DNA of 64,000 nucleotides, from the NCBI RefSeq assembly GCF_040802235.1, contig NC_133170.1, positions 7,455,001 through 7,519,000 of the forward strand, given 5' to 3'. A program made the translations under genes and the position numbers. This DNA comes from Manis javanica (taxonomy: Eukaryota > Chordata > Mammalia > Pholidota > Manidae). Shown piece by piece: positions 11,936 through 23,345 of this stretch. Position 1 is the stretch's first letter. Each line of letters begins with the position of its first letter. Under the pieces are notes generated by a model. It worked only from the letters and a program-made list of their open reading frames with translations. It made no database searches and had not been told where the DNA came from.

Positions 11936-13250
11936 TTTAAAACCAAGCTTTAAGAACATCCTGGTAGGAACTTTAGACAACAGAGCTTCAATACCTTAAG
12001 TGAACTATATTATTCTATCATATATACCTATTGGCATATATGTTTCAAGCGTCTGCAGAGAATCCTGCTGAAAAGGCTCTTCGAGAGTCACAGTGTTCAG
12101 TGAGGAGAGAAGCCACCTTGTTTTATTGTACTTTCATATTTTATTTGTCAAGCCTCCACGTGTTCAAGATCAAACATATTTCTCATCTGGAATCCTGAGA
12201 CATGGCCACCACGGTGAGCACTCATCTTGAGGCACGGGGTGTCTGAGAGCACTACAGCAGGGGGCTTTTTACCGGAAAGAAATAAAGCTACAGCTGTCAG
12301 CACGTGTGATGTACTGCGTCCCGATGGAAGGTGTGAGGAGAGCGCCAGAACTCTTTACCGGGGAGAGATCTAAATACAAACCCGTTCTCAAAAGCCTTGC
12401 ATTCCAAGCACAGCCTTCCCGTTTTATGCTAACGCAACGTGGTGTGGCATCTTAAACGCTTTCACATATCCCCATGGGAACCTTTCTCAAGCAGTGGGAG
12501 ACCTAGATTTTTGTATATACAACATTAATAATTCACTGGAATCCATTTTTCTGAGAACTTGCCAGTGTGTTTTGACACCCAGCTCCTGTTTGCCTGCCTA
12601 TATGTGCCGCACTGAGTGTCACTTCATTACATAATGGGCAGCCATGGAAACCTTTCCAGGAACACACGAAGAGGAGTTAGAGCGGGTGCCTTATGACTGA
12701 CCTGAATGCTGCGCTCCAAGCTTGGGAGTCCAGGATGCACACGGCCTCCAAGGGGACGACTACTGTCCCGCCCCCCATACACTGGGAGGAGTGAGTGAAG
12801 TAAACAAGGGCCCAGCAGTGGACGCTGGTGCTGTGCTTACGTGAGGGCCGTTCTGTAGTGGTAGATGGCTTCCTGATTTCAACCTTGTTCCTTCGGGAAA
12901 CTGACATAATTGTAGTGAATCTCAACCCTGCGGGACAGAGTCTCAACTCCAGACTTAGAAAGCAGTAACGAATTGTGTTTACAAATATTGTCAACTTCCC
13001 GCACATTTTACTCATAGTTTCACCAACCTGAATCAAATGAAATGGTTTTCCGTAGCAACGTTAGGACCTTCAAAATTTGTGACTTATTTGGGAGACTAAA
13101 CATGCCCGTATGGAAAATGATGGAGAAGGCAAGTGTGTACGCCTGAGCCAGCAGGCTACCTGCGTGTGAGCAAAATGCCCTCGGCAGGTAGGAAGGGTTT
13201 GCTGTGCCAGAGACACACCCGGAGCCCAGGCAGGGCTCTGTTATCTCCCC
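11936..13250. other. Non-coding stretch, no gene seen
   Basis: It is unique sequence with a GC-richer part at 12660-13250. A 119-codon frame at 12677-13036 on the minus strand has no recognisable family features. Confidence 0.4.
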
Positions 13251-13308
13251 CAGGCATGAGCAGCTTATTTTTACATCAGTGTTGATAAGCAATCACAAAT
13301 TACCATCC
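13251..13308 (+). repeat. Source copy of a permuted 58-bp duplication
   Basis: The segment runs CAGGCATGAG, then CAGCTTATTTTTACATCAG, to CCATCC. Bases 13259-13308 recur without a mismatch at 14221-14270, and bases 13251-13263 recur directly after that at 14271-14283. Confidence 0.9.
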
Positions 13309-14220
13309 TTTCCAACTATTTTAACTTTTTAAGCTTACATAAATTTTTTAGATTATGCAAAGAGAACAAACATAGGGGTCTCAAATCTGAAGAAGTATGT
13401 GAACAAGAAATTTAGTAGACATCTATATTTGTAGCTATTACAGTAGTTCAGACAAAAAAAAATGATGGCATATAGGGTAAGGCTTGTGGTGAAAATGGAA
13501 AAAGGAGTGCGTTTGTCATATAGTTTGGAAATGTAACTAAATTGGAATTGGGGCATAAATGGAAGAAAAGAATTAGAAAAAGTATTATTTAATTATTTAA
13601 TGTACCATTTTAGGATCCGTGCTGTATACTTTATTGTTTTAGTTTAAAAAAATAATGGGTATTGAAGAAAGGACATGTTGACTATCAGATTTTATATTCT
13701 CTTGTGTTAAAGAAATAGAGAAACACGCTATATAACAATTTGTAAATATTTGAACAAATAATTCACAAAAATGAGATACTGCTTAAGTATCAGCTCACTC
13801 TAACATTACTTCAGACCACTTTCTTACCATATGGGAAGTAGCACTATTACACTGAATATGTAAGATGTGTAAGGTAAAGTTAGATAATTTTAAAAGAAAT
13901 GACTTTGATGTTGGTTTTTTCAAGACTTAAAATACATAAAAATAGTAAAATACCTTGAATAAAAAATACAGATATGATAGATAGATGCACAAATGTAATT
14001 CCCAAGTACCAATAATGTAGGGAACAACTGATATCACATAGAGTTTAAATGATTATAAAATATTGACATAATGAGAGTAATCATAGATAAGTATTTTTAC
14101 ACTTTGGATAAAACCTGAAGACAGGAGTCTAAAATGTGTTTCAATAATGAAAATATTCAAAGGAGACAATGTTTATGTCTTTGTAATGATGGCTCTATTC
14201 CAAACTAGAAAGAGAGATTT

Positions 14221-14283
14221 AGCAGCTTATTTTTACATCAGTGTTGATAAGCAATCACAAATTACCATCCCAGGCATGAGCAG
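14221..14283 (+). repeat. Permuted copy of the 13.25 kb segment
   Basis: The 50 bases 14221-14270 equal 13259-13308 exactly. The next 13 bases, CAGGCATGAGCAG, equal 13251-13263, which in the source lie before that segment. The order is therefore circularly permuted, and the two parts join at a shared CC. The sequence turns sharply GC-rich just after the copy. Confidence 0.9.
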
Positions 14284-15555
14284 GAGCTCAGCAGGCCAGT
14301 TACAGACCCGAGGGCACAGGTACAACTGGGGACACTGGATCCTCAGGCCAGGCTAGCTTCCCTAATTGAGGTGCAGTGGGCACCCCTGGGGCAGTGCTGC
14401 AGCAAAGCCGGACCCTGCGGGGCACGGGTGCAGACCCACCCTGCTGGGCCGCCTGAGGCAAAGCCCTCTTCCTGTGTCTATCCAGCTAAAGGGGTGGCCT
14501 TTTTCATCATGGAGGGTTGAATACCCAGTTTATCTTTGTGAGTACAATGAAGAGCCAAAGAAGGAAGAGATGAAATGATTTTCATAAAAGGAGACCAACT
14601 CTTTTAACTTATAACTATAACCTCATCTCCAGAGCCTGAGATGAGGTGCACGGGCAGCACCCCTTTGTTCCCTGCGTGCTTTCCCACCATGCTAGCTTCC
14701 TTCGCCAGGGGAAACCTTGCAACTGGTTTGTGTGCAAGACTCTGCACCTTCCTTCCCAGCTCTCATATCAGTGGAATGTTTTAAACAAAGAAGTTTGACA
14801 TTTTAGGGCAGTTTCTCTGGGAGTTGTTGCAGAAGGGAGGGGAGAGAGCTAGAGCTGACCCACAGTAGTGCGCACGGAGAGGAGGAGAGGATTCAGGGAA
14901 CACTCAGGGAGCAGCAGTGACAGGACTTGGTGACAGGTCATTGCTTAGAACGACCTTGCTCATCGCGTCCCTCATTTCTAACCCTTTCCTGCCTTCTTTC
15001 CAGGCCCTATTTTAATGCAACTTCCTGAGACTAAAGAACATTACTTACATCTCCCAAAGCCCCTGCTTTTTACCTAAGGATTCTTTTTTTATGAAGGTTA
15101 CTCTCAACTCACTGGTATTCTTTTTACCTCCACCTTTTGTGGCACTGAGAGAACATTTTTTTGTTGTTCTTTGCTTTAATTTTCATGTATGAAAGACACA
15201 ATAGAAAAATGAACACTATTAAAGTCCGTATTTGTTAATAATAGGACATATCAGACTTTAATAAGGAAATAATGTTCCATCTTTTAAAATTATTTTTTGT
15301 ACTTCATTCAATTCAGAAAGTTTGATTTGTTAACTTTATAGTTTTCAATTTAAGCCACAGCAGTAAATGCTATACACAGTTTTTGAATTCTGAAAATGAT
15401 TTTTTGTTTTTTCCCAAAAGGGTCATATCAATGTTTCTATATTGTTATTTTTTGTTAAGCTTAAGTCTGACCTTAAAGTTGGTAGTAAAGTGATTTTAAA
15501 TACAAATGACTGGGACTAGGTTGTTCATTTAAAGAGACTGTAGTTCTTTGATTTA
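14284..15555. other. Non-coding stretch, no gene seen
   Basis: There is a GC-rich part at 14284-14480, then AT-rich sequence. Short frames only. Confidence 0.4.
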
Positions 15556-15559
15556 GAAC

Positions 15560-15755
15560 AGGAGCAAGTATTCTCAAATGCCTACTACATGCCAAATGCT
15601 GTTCTAAACACTTTGCATATGTTAATTCCTTTAGGCTTTATAATCTTATCATCCCCAAACTAAGAATGGAAAACTGTTGAACAGAGAGGTTGAGTGATTT
15701 GCTCACAGTCACACAGCTGGTAAATGAACAAAGCTAGGGTTTCAACCCTGTATTT
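15560..15755 (-). repeat. MIR SINE
   Basis: Read on the plus strand it is a reverse-complement MIR: CTACTACATGCCAAATGCTG, GTTCTAAACACTTTGCATATG, then CTCACAGTCACACAGCTGGT and GGGTTTCAACCCTG. Confidence 0.8.
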
Positions 15756-15999
15756 TGTTTCAGTCCCTGCTCCCTCCCTTTAAGAAAGTGACAGTGGGGG
15801 AAAAAAAAATTAAAAGATGGACTAACATCTGTTTGGGAGAAAATTACCTGAATCTCTTGTTGATTAGATTGGAGGTTAGAGACCAAGTGGGAAGCTGGGG
15901 ATGGCTAGAGGCAGAAGTTATGACAGTCCAGTGTCTGGGCAGTGGCATTTCTCCAAAATAACATGTTTCAATTTAATATTTGTTGTGTCAGATGGTGGC

Positions 16000-16410
16000 C
16001 CCATAAAAGATGCCTGCTGGGAATGTGACCTATTTGGAAAAAAGGGTCTTTGTAGATGTAATTAAATTGTTGGGATGAGATCTTCCTGGAGTATCTGAGT
16101 GGGTCCTGGTCCGTTGGTGAGAGAACTGGATTCACAAGTGAATCGTAAAAGAAGGCGATATTGTAGATGGAGGCAATTTGGAGTTCATGCAGCTATGAGC
16201 CAGCAGATGCCGAGGACCGCTGCAGCTGCTGGAAGCCAGCAGGCGGGCGTGGGACGGGTCGCCCCCAGAGCCTCCAGGAGGAACCACCCCTGCGACTCCT
16301 CCATTTCAGTCCTCTGGCCCCCAGAGCTGTGAGTGAAAAAATTCCTGTTGCTTTTAGCTGCCAAGTTTAGGGTAATTCATTACTGCGGCCCTAGCAAACT
16401 AAGACAATAC
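16000..16410 (+). mobile_element. MaLR-type LTR (MLT1-like)
   Basis: It has the marks of the family: GAATGTGACCTATTTGG, AAAAAGGGTCTTTGTAGATG, CCCAGAGCTGTGAGTG, TGCTTTTAGCTGCCAAGTTT and the end GCGGCCCTAGCAAACTAAGA. Class III retrovirus-like LTR with no internal genes. Confidence 0.8.
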
Positions 16411-17190
16411 TTAATTTAAAGGGAAGATTAACAGGGACGTTTTGCACCAAGTGTTGGAGCCTATTGGGGAGATGTATTTGGACGATGTTAACTTCTATTG
16501 AAATTCGCTAGACATTTTTGCACATAAGGAATTGTCTCCATCTTAGGACCCAGCCAAGGCCGCTCCAGTTAGCATACACTCACTGGGGGCTTGAGGAAAT
16601 CTCAGAGAAATGAGAACTGGCAGTGAGTGTGGAGGGCAGAGACCCACGCTAGGGAAACCGAGCACCTGAGAGCGGCAGATACTGAACTCACAAATCGCTG
16701 CCTCATCGGTTTTCCACGTACACGAATTAGCTAGCGTGATAATGTTACTTGAAAATAATATGGTTCCCAGCATGAGTTAAGAATTTACTCTCAAGAGCAG
16801 GGCCTGCATGATGGTGGCAGTATGCTTTAAAAATTCCTGATTTCTATCCAGAAAAAATTCTAACTGATAGGATGTTTGGTAAGATGTAGGTAGCAAAGAA
16901 GTCACAGGCTACAAGATCATCATCTTCTTAAAATGCATATAAGCATTTGTATTCCTACACAGGTATGGATGCCTTTTATTAGTTAATCCTTTACTTCTTG
17001 CTTGGTTAGCATAGTTATTCTAATTTATGTTTCAAATGAGGAATACGAAAGTAGTCCAGTGAATGTGTGAAAAGTGAACAGCTTAGAGCATAGTTCTGTG
17101 AAGGTTAGAGGAAGTAGTCAGACTCCTAATAGCCAAGCAGAGCGGGTGGAATGGCTGAAATCCCAGAACACACTGCGTTCCCGTTGTGTT

Positions 17191-17373
17191 GTACTGTGAG
17201 GACCCCAACCCTGTCACATTTCCCCACTACTCTTTTCCCATCTTTCATTCTAAAATGAACAAAAATAAAAGTAAAATGGGGTAAATGCAAACCATGCCTT
17301 GTGTCTGCAACTTCCCAGATTGTGTCTCTCTCTGGAGTCCGGCTACAGGGTTTGCTGTCCTGATTCCCAAGGT
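17191..17373 (-). repeat. Left arm of a 184-bp inverted repeat
   Basis: Its reverse complement aligns base for base with 18468-18651 at close to 90 % by eye. Shared runs include ATCTGGGAAGTTGCAGACAC, GGCATGGTTTGCATT, ACCCCATTTTACTTTT and AATGAAAGATGGGAAAAGAG. It is not a repeat I recognise. Confidence 0.9.
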
Positions 17374-17661
17374 TAGCATTTTTAGGGATTTTAATTGAAA
17401 TATGCAATTACTGGCATATTTCTCCATAAGGAAATGTAAAGGTCATAAATTATTTTGCTAGACGCAAGATTGCTGTTAAACTTACAGCAAGTCAAGAGTA
17501 TAATTAAAGCTCTTCCTTTCAATTTAGAACTTAATTCTCATTTCTTACTCCACTTCATTGTAAAACTGTAACAGTGATTGTAAACAAGTTCTGGCAATTG
17601 TATCTTTGAGTTTTAAAAATATTACGTGACTCTTTTGACATTACCGGACAGCAGAGCAAGA

Positions 17662-17669
17662 TGACGTCA
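17662..17669. promoter_or_regulatory. Full palindromic CRE motif (TGACGTCA)
   Basis: An exact consensus CREB/ATF site, containing a CpG, in otherwise CpG-poor DNA. Whether it is bound is unknown; a single 8-mer match can occur by chance. Confidence 0.3.
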
Positions 17670-17834
17670 CTGAATCTCAGATGAGAAAGTGAACAGAGGC
17701 CAAAAGGCTGGAAAGGAATCATTTGTTTTCTCTATGTATTTTGGATCCTCCTTTGACCTGACTCCTAGTTGTGACAATATCTACACTTATAAGAACTAGT
17801 TCTTCCAGAAGTTTTATTATATATATATCAAGTT

Positions 17835-18040
17835 CTGGGCAAAGCACAACATTTTCCATGGACTCACTCATTTAATTCTGGAATGACCCTGTCAGATGGG
17901 TGGTCTTATTGTTATCTCCATTTTAATCTGAAGCACATAGATGTTAAGTTTTATTTCCCAGGGTCACAAAGCTAGGACATAGCTGAGTAGGAATTTGAAC
18001 AAAGCTTCAGGTTCTTAGACATCATGTTTAACTATCTCTC
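17835..18040 (-). repeat. MIR SINE
   Basis: The reverse-complement MIR order is seen: CTCACTCATTTAATTCTGGAA, GTTATCTCCATTTTAATCTG, AGGGTCACAAAGCTAGGAC, AGGAATTTGAAC. Confidence 0.75.
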
Positions 18041-18249
18041 AGCTCGATCAGAATCAGTCCTGAGGCGGAGCTGATGTGTGATGTGAGAGGAAAAAGCACT
18101 GGGGAACCAGCTGTATTAGGATTTCACTCCCTGCAGAGTCTATATTCACTGCAGGAGGCCTGCTGTTCTCTCTGGCTTAGGAATTTGGGGGAAATAGCCA
18201 ACAGCGCTGTGCTTCCTGCAGAGGGAGAGGATGCTTTCAGCCAGTGGGT

Positions 18250-18450
18250 GGGGGAAACTTTCTGTAAAGGTTTAGAGAGTAAATATTTTCAGCTCTGCAG
18301 GCCATATGCTCTCTGTTACTCAACTCTACCACTGCAGCATGAAAGCAGCTATAGAGAATACATGCACCATCGGGTGTCCTGTGTGCCTGCGAAACTTACA
18401 AAAATTGGTGGAGGACTGGATTTGATCCCAAGGGTAATGTTGGCTGACCC
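18250..18450. mobile_element. Non-autonomous hAT-type DNA transposon remnant
   Basis: The segment reads CTTTCTGTAAAGGTTTAGAG, AGTAAATATTTTCAGCTCTG, GGCCATATGCTCTCTGTTAC and ends GGCTGACCCCTGGTTC. I recognise this as a common ancient mammalian DNA transposon consensus, but its exact name is not certain. Confidence 0.6.
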
Positions 18451-18467
18451 CTGGTTCTGAAGTACAG

Positions 18468-18651
18468 ACCTAGGGAATCAAGAAAGCAAACCCAGTAGCC
18501 AGACTCTGGAGAGAGATGCCATCTGGGAAGTTGCAGACACATGGCATGGTTTGCATTCACCCCATTTTACTTTTCTTTTTGTTCATTGTAAAATGAAAGA
18601 TGGGAAAAGAGTAGTGGGGGAATGTGACAGGGTCCGGGGTGCTCACAGTAC
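18468..18651 (+). repeat. Right arm of a 184-bp inverted repeat
   Basis: It pairs with 17191-17373 in opposite orientation across a ~1.1 kb spacer that holds a MIR and a DNA transposon remnant. Similarity stops sharply at both ends (ACCT..GGGAATCA at one, CTCACAGTAC at the other). Confidence 0.9.
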
Positions 18652-19164
18652 GTAATTTTGTCTTCAAATAATGGTGAGATCCACTCCCTCGGAAGCATAT
18701 CAACTTTCTCCCAAGTGAATGGAAAAATGGGGCATCCTATGTGGCAGGGGATATGGTCCCCCTCTGGTCCCTTCCTCTGACCAGGGCCATGGTTCTTAGC
18801 ATGTGGTCCAGGGATACTCCTAAGCAGATTTTGGAGAGTCTATGAACTGGATAGCAAAGAAAAGACGTTTAGTTTATTTTCTTTTTTTTCCTGGTATTTT
18901 AAAGTCTCTGGAGGAAAGACTGATCAGTTTGAAAGTTATTTCAGTAATGGTTTTTGGTGCAAACACGTGGAAGGTAGCAAGGGGCGTAACGATGCCCAGG
19001 CGAACATGTGTAGTCATACTGTCCCCAGGTCAGCACATCGGATGGTTTCTTGTTATTAGAAATTAAAGACGATTCCTTGCAGCGTGATTATGAATGTTTC
19101 TCTTCACTTATGCTGGGTTGAGCTTAGGTTAGAAAACATACAAATGAAAGTGTATTCTTTGGCT

Positions 19165-19300
19165 TTTAAATCGGATATGTGCTCAAATCTTGGCTCTATT
19201 CTCACAGCTGGGTTGGCCTCAGCAGGTGCCTCACTCTCACAGAGCCCTGGATTCCTCAGTGTAAAATGGGATTATAAAGACGGAATTAAAATCTATAAGC
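19165..19300 (+). repeat. MIR SINE
   Basis: It contains GTGCTCAAATCTTGGCTCTA, then ATTCCTCAGTGTAAAATGGG and ATTATAAAGACGG, typical of the MIR core and the part after it. Confidence 0.65.
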
Positions 19301-20039
19301 TGTGTAAACAGTGGAGCACAGCATCACCCAGATTGGAAGCCCTCATTAGTGGGGTCATGAAACACGGTAGTAGATTCTTGTGTTTCTTGTGTATGAGGTT
19401 CTTGCCAGTGGAAACTGGGGCAGGGTGGGGAGGGGGCTGGTCATCCTGAAGTGCAGCAGACAGTGGGGTCTCCTTCGTGCAAAGAAGTGTATTTGAAAGA
19501 GGCTGGAACTTGACCAGAATCTGGATTTTCTGCAAGACAAGGCCCTGTGCTAAGGTGTTCTGTAAGACTGCTTCTAGGCCTGCCGAGCAAGACCACTGCA
19601 CATAATTAGAGAGGCCGTGGTGAAGCGATATGTCCTGAGAATGGTTAGGTGGGTGTATAGCCTGGAACCGAGCAGAAAACTGCCTCAGGGCTTCTGTCAA
19701 ACATCATCATCATCACACAAACTATGGATGTTTCTCCTAATTTCTGAAGCAGATCGTATTGAAATTGGCAGTGAGAACTTTGACGTGCATGTAAATGAAA
19801 TCATGGCGTATCTCAGGATAGCCGGCTCTGGGGCTCTGCCCATTCTGGCTAGTTGGGGATTTGCTCATCCTTGGAAGTTTAGTGCAGGTCCCAAAGAGAA
19901 GCATCTTTGGGGGTCCTGCTTGGTGCTCTGCTGTACAGCCCTGGGCCAACGTCTCTGTGCTCAGGGTGTGTTCCCCACACTACCAGCCCCTCCAGGGCAG
20001 GGCCTGGGCTCTGTCTGTATCTCAGTCCTTAGGTTAGAG

Positions 20040-20165
20040 TTAATAGCTGGCAGTGCTTCACCCCGGGCTACACTCTTTTCTACTGTTTATGGGTTTTGTT
20101 TCATTTCATCCTTATACCATCCAATTTACAGATGAAGAAATGGAAACAAGAATGGTTAGGTTTTT
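20040..20165 (-). repeat. Probable MIR fragment
   Basis: The plus strand has CATCCTTATACCATCCAATTT followed by ACAGATGAAGAAATGGAAAC, like the reverse complement of the MIR 'cctcagtttcctcatctgt' part. Confidence 0.45.
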
Positions 20166-20399
20166 AGATATATATATAATTCTGACGCCAGTTCCGGTGT
20201 GGGTCTCCTCCCACACCACCAAGCAGTTCTCTGACTTCAGCTGGGTGGCCTATAGTGTAACTTAATTCTGACCCTGTATACCTGCACATAGTGTGAGATC
20301 CCTTACGTTAAGGGCTCGGTCCTTAACTGTCCCCTTGCCTGTGCCATTTGCAAATTCAGATGGTCACCTGTGCTTCTGACCAAATAGCTACAGATTGGA

Positions 20400-20980
20400 G
20401 CTTCCCAGTGCCTCCTCTGTGGGTCTGATTTATTTGCTAGAGCAGCTCGCGGAACTCAGGAAACCCTTTTACCTACTAGATTACTGGTTTATTATAAAAG
20501 GATATGACTCACGAACAGCCAGATGGAAGGGATGTGTAGGGCAAAGTATGGGGAAGGATGTGCAGCTTCCATGCCCTCTCCAGGGGCCATTTTCCCGGAA
20601 TCGCCATGTGTTCACAAGCCTGGTAGCTCTTTGAACCCCGTTCTTTTGGTTTTCTAGGGAGACGTCATTATCAGGCAGGATTGGTAAGTCAGCAGCTAGT
20701 GACTGAACTCAACCTCTGGCCCCTCTTCCTTCCTGGGATGCAGTGGGGAGTGCGCGAAGGGGGAGTTGCACCCTCCAATCACGGGGGTCGGTTCCCCTGG
20801 CAACCAGCCCCCATCCTTAGGGTACCAAGGGGCTTTCCAGAAGTCATCTTGTTGACATAACAAAAGACACCTTTATCCCTCTCTTCGCCTAGGAAATTCC
20901 AAGGGTTTCAGGAGCTCCATGCCAGGACCTGGGACCAAGACAAGCATACATGTCTTTTATGAGAAATCCCAATATCAAGG
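20400..20980 (-). mobile_element. ERVL/MaLR-type LTR, antisense
   Basis: The plus strand matches the reverse complement of a known type of ancient LTR: GGTTTATTATAAAAGGATATG (AATAAA on the minus strand), CTTCCATGCCCTCTCCAGG, GTTCCCCTGGCAACCAGCCC, CATAACAAAAGACACC and AGGAAATTCCAAGGGTTTCA. The exact subfamily is not assigned. Confidence 0.7.
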
Positions 20981-21684
20981 TAACTTGCCCAGTCACATAC
21001 ATAGTAAAGGTAAACCCAGGAGAAGAACAGGAGAACAGGAGCAGGTCTATGCAGACCCCACATAAACCAAGCCTGACATTTCACTCTACTGTCCTGCAGC
21101 AGTGAATGCTTGTTACACTCAGCCAAACGTCCTCACAGATGAACTCACAGAGACATCTGACCGTGAGGAATACGTGTACACCTGAAGGCTTACGTTCTTA
21201 AATGCTATGTCAGTACAAAGAGTTTTTAAGATAATAGGCATGGTTTCTAACAATGGTGGAAGTATTTTCTTTGCATATTAACAAAATCCTTCTAGAGGCC
21301 CTCTGCTGGCCTCCCTGGTTACAGTCTTTCATCGCGCAGGTGTGAGGGTTGTGTTTAAAGAATCAAATCATGGCTTTCTGCCCCTGCTCTCAAAAAGAAC
21401 AGCACCTTTTCCCGTGCAAGGTGAAGGAATTTTTGTTGATTCGCTGGAATCAGTGGTGAGGGTTTGAACCCCAGCTTATTGTCCTTGATATAACCTGCTA
21501 TCTTTCCAAAGAATCCCCCTCGCCCCAAGGTCACTTAGATTAAGACACGGCTGTCGTTCAGGTAAGGGTGTAACAAAGGACAGGTGGGATTTTCCCTACC
21601 AGGACTTGAATGTGAGGACAGGCCAGGTGGGGGGTTCTTCCATTCGCCTCAGTGCTGAGTGTCGGAGCTCACCCTCAAGCCTCC

Positions 21685-22070
21685 AGATTAGTGCCCTAGG
21701 GCTGTCGTGACAAAATCCCATAGCCTGGCTGGTTTAAACAGCAGGAATTTATTTTCTCACCCTTCTGGAGGTGAGACGCCCACAGACAAGCTGTCAGCAG
21801 GCTCAGTGTCCTCGGAGGCCTCCCCCTGTGGCCTGCAGACCGCCGCCTCCCCTCCGCGCCCTCAGGTGGGCTTCCCTGGGCACAGGCATCCCTGGTGTCT
21901 CGCTGTGTCCTTGTCTCTTCTTACAAGGACGCCAGCCAGCAGGCTCCCCCGATGGCCCCCTTTAACTTAACTGCCTCTTCAAAGGCCAAATTCAGTCCCA
22001 TTTTGAGGTGCTGAGGATTCGGGCTCCAACATAAAAATTTGGGGGTATACACCCCAGCCCACACCACCTC
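21685..22070 (-). mobile_element. MaLR-type LTR (MLT1-like), antisense
   Basis: The plus strand reads TAGGGCTGTCGTGACAAAAT, GGAATTTATTTTCTCACCC, TTCTTACAAGGACGCCAGCC, TTTAACTTAACTGCCTCTTC and CAGTCCCATTTTGAGGTGCT, in the order expected for the reverse strand of this LTR family. The AATAAA signal falls on the minus strand. Chance frames across it (64-108 codons) are not genes. Confidence 0.8.
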
Positions 22071-22369
22071 CCACTTCTTGTTTGCTACAAGCCAGGTGCC
22101 TCGACATTGCCTCCGACTCCGCGAGCTTGCCCCACCCTTGCAGTACAGTCTTTTTACTGAAGTTGCCCAAACCCAGTGTTTGTTACTTGGCGCTAATGCA
22201 TGTCTGGAGTGTGTAGAGAACAAACATGCCCATGGACTTCTAGACACCCCGACGTGGTGGAGCGGTTTGACACAGAACGTTTCCGGCTTTCAGCATCTTT
22301 TTTTCCTGTCCAAGGCCGGTTAAATCAAAATCTTTCAATGGCATGTGGTGAGAAAGACACCGCGGAGAC

Positions 22370-22925
22370 TGGAGTGATGGGGTTGAGCTAACGCGACGCT
22401 GGTGGCTGGAACTACTAAGAAAATGTTATTCTTCAAAATGTGCTCGTCTGGATGAACTTTGTCATTTCTCTGTGTAAGTGATAAAAGCTGCCTTTCAAGG
22501 ATAAGCCGGTGGCCGTTTGCACACTGCACGGTAGACACGCCTTCCTCTGAGCGGCCTGGGGAGAGAGTGTGAAAGGCCGTGGGCTGGAGGGCAGGCTGGG
22601 GGCACTCACTCCACGCGGCCTCGTCTTCTGGCGGAGTGACCAGGGCACGGGTGCCCTCTCCTCAGCCCCGGGGTCCCTCACGGGCTTCATTCCACTTAGC
22701 GCTCATACCAAACTGGGGGGGGGATCAAGGTCACCCCAGAGAGAGGCATGGGGGACGAGGAAAAATCTCACATGAGACCTGGGAAACAGGGACAAACCTG
22801 GGCGTGAGCAAGGGTCCTCGCCACGCAGCCGGGCACCCCGGACAGGCTTGTGGGGGAGCAGGGGTCCCTCTCACCAGCTGCCAGTGAAAGATTTTGATTT
22901 AGGCCACCTCGGACAAGAAAAAAAG
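22370..22925. other. GC-rich unique stretch, no gene seen
   Basis: It is CpG-containing, GC-rich sequence with several overlapping open frames of 60-102 codons on both strands and none with a recognisable family motif. It includes a G9 run near 22710. Confidence 0.4.
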
Positions 22926-22929
22926 ATGC

Positions 22930-23345
22930 TTAAAGATGTGGACGTTCTATGTCAAACTGCTCCACCTTACAGGGGTTTCTAGAATCCCGTGGGAATGTTT
23001 GTACCCTACACAATTGTGGCTTTTGAGTAAGAGAAAGAACATAGCTCAGAGGATTCTTCTTCTTTTTCTTTTGGTTAGATGTCCCACTATTGGAATTTGT
23101 CTGACGTTTTTCTCCTGATGAGACTGGAGTAATGGGATTTTAGGGGGAAGATCACCCAGGTAAAGTGTTGTTTTCATCCCATCGTATCAAGAGTGTGTGC
23201 TGTCAGCAAATGGTTGATGAATGTGGATGTTGACCTTGATCACCGTCAGCCTCTGCATTGCCAAGTTCCTCTTTCTCCCCCCTTTTCTCGCAGCGCTCTT
23301 TAGAAGTGAGTCGCTATGTGCAGCCTGTATTCAAGGCTGGAGGTG
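22930..23345. mobile_element. Ancient L1-like or other old interspersed repeat
   Basis: Phrases such as TGATGAGACTGGAGTAATGG, ATCACCCAGGTAAAGTG, CATCCCATCGTATCAAGAG, TTGACCTTGATCACC and GAAGTGAGTCGCTATGTGCA are shared with a frequent old mammalian repeat, which I believe is an L1M-type tail. The class is uncertain. Confidence 0.45.

Noticed and set aside
19617..20135. A 172-codon plus-strand frame
   Set aside because: It has no recognisable family and runs into a MIR-like fragment. It is best explained as a chance frame.
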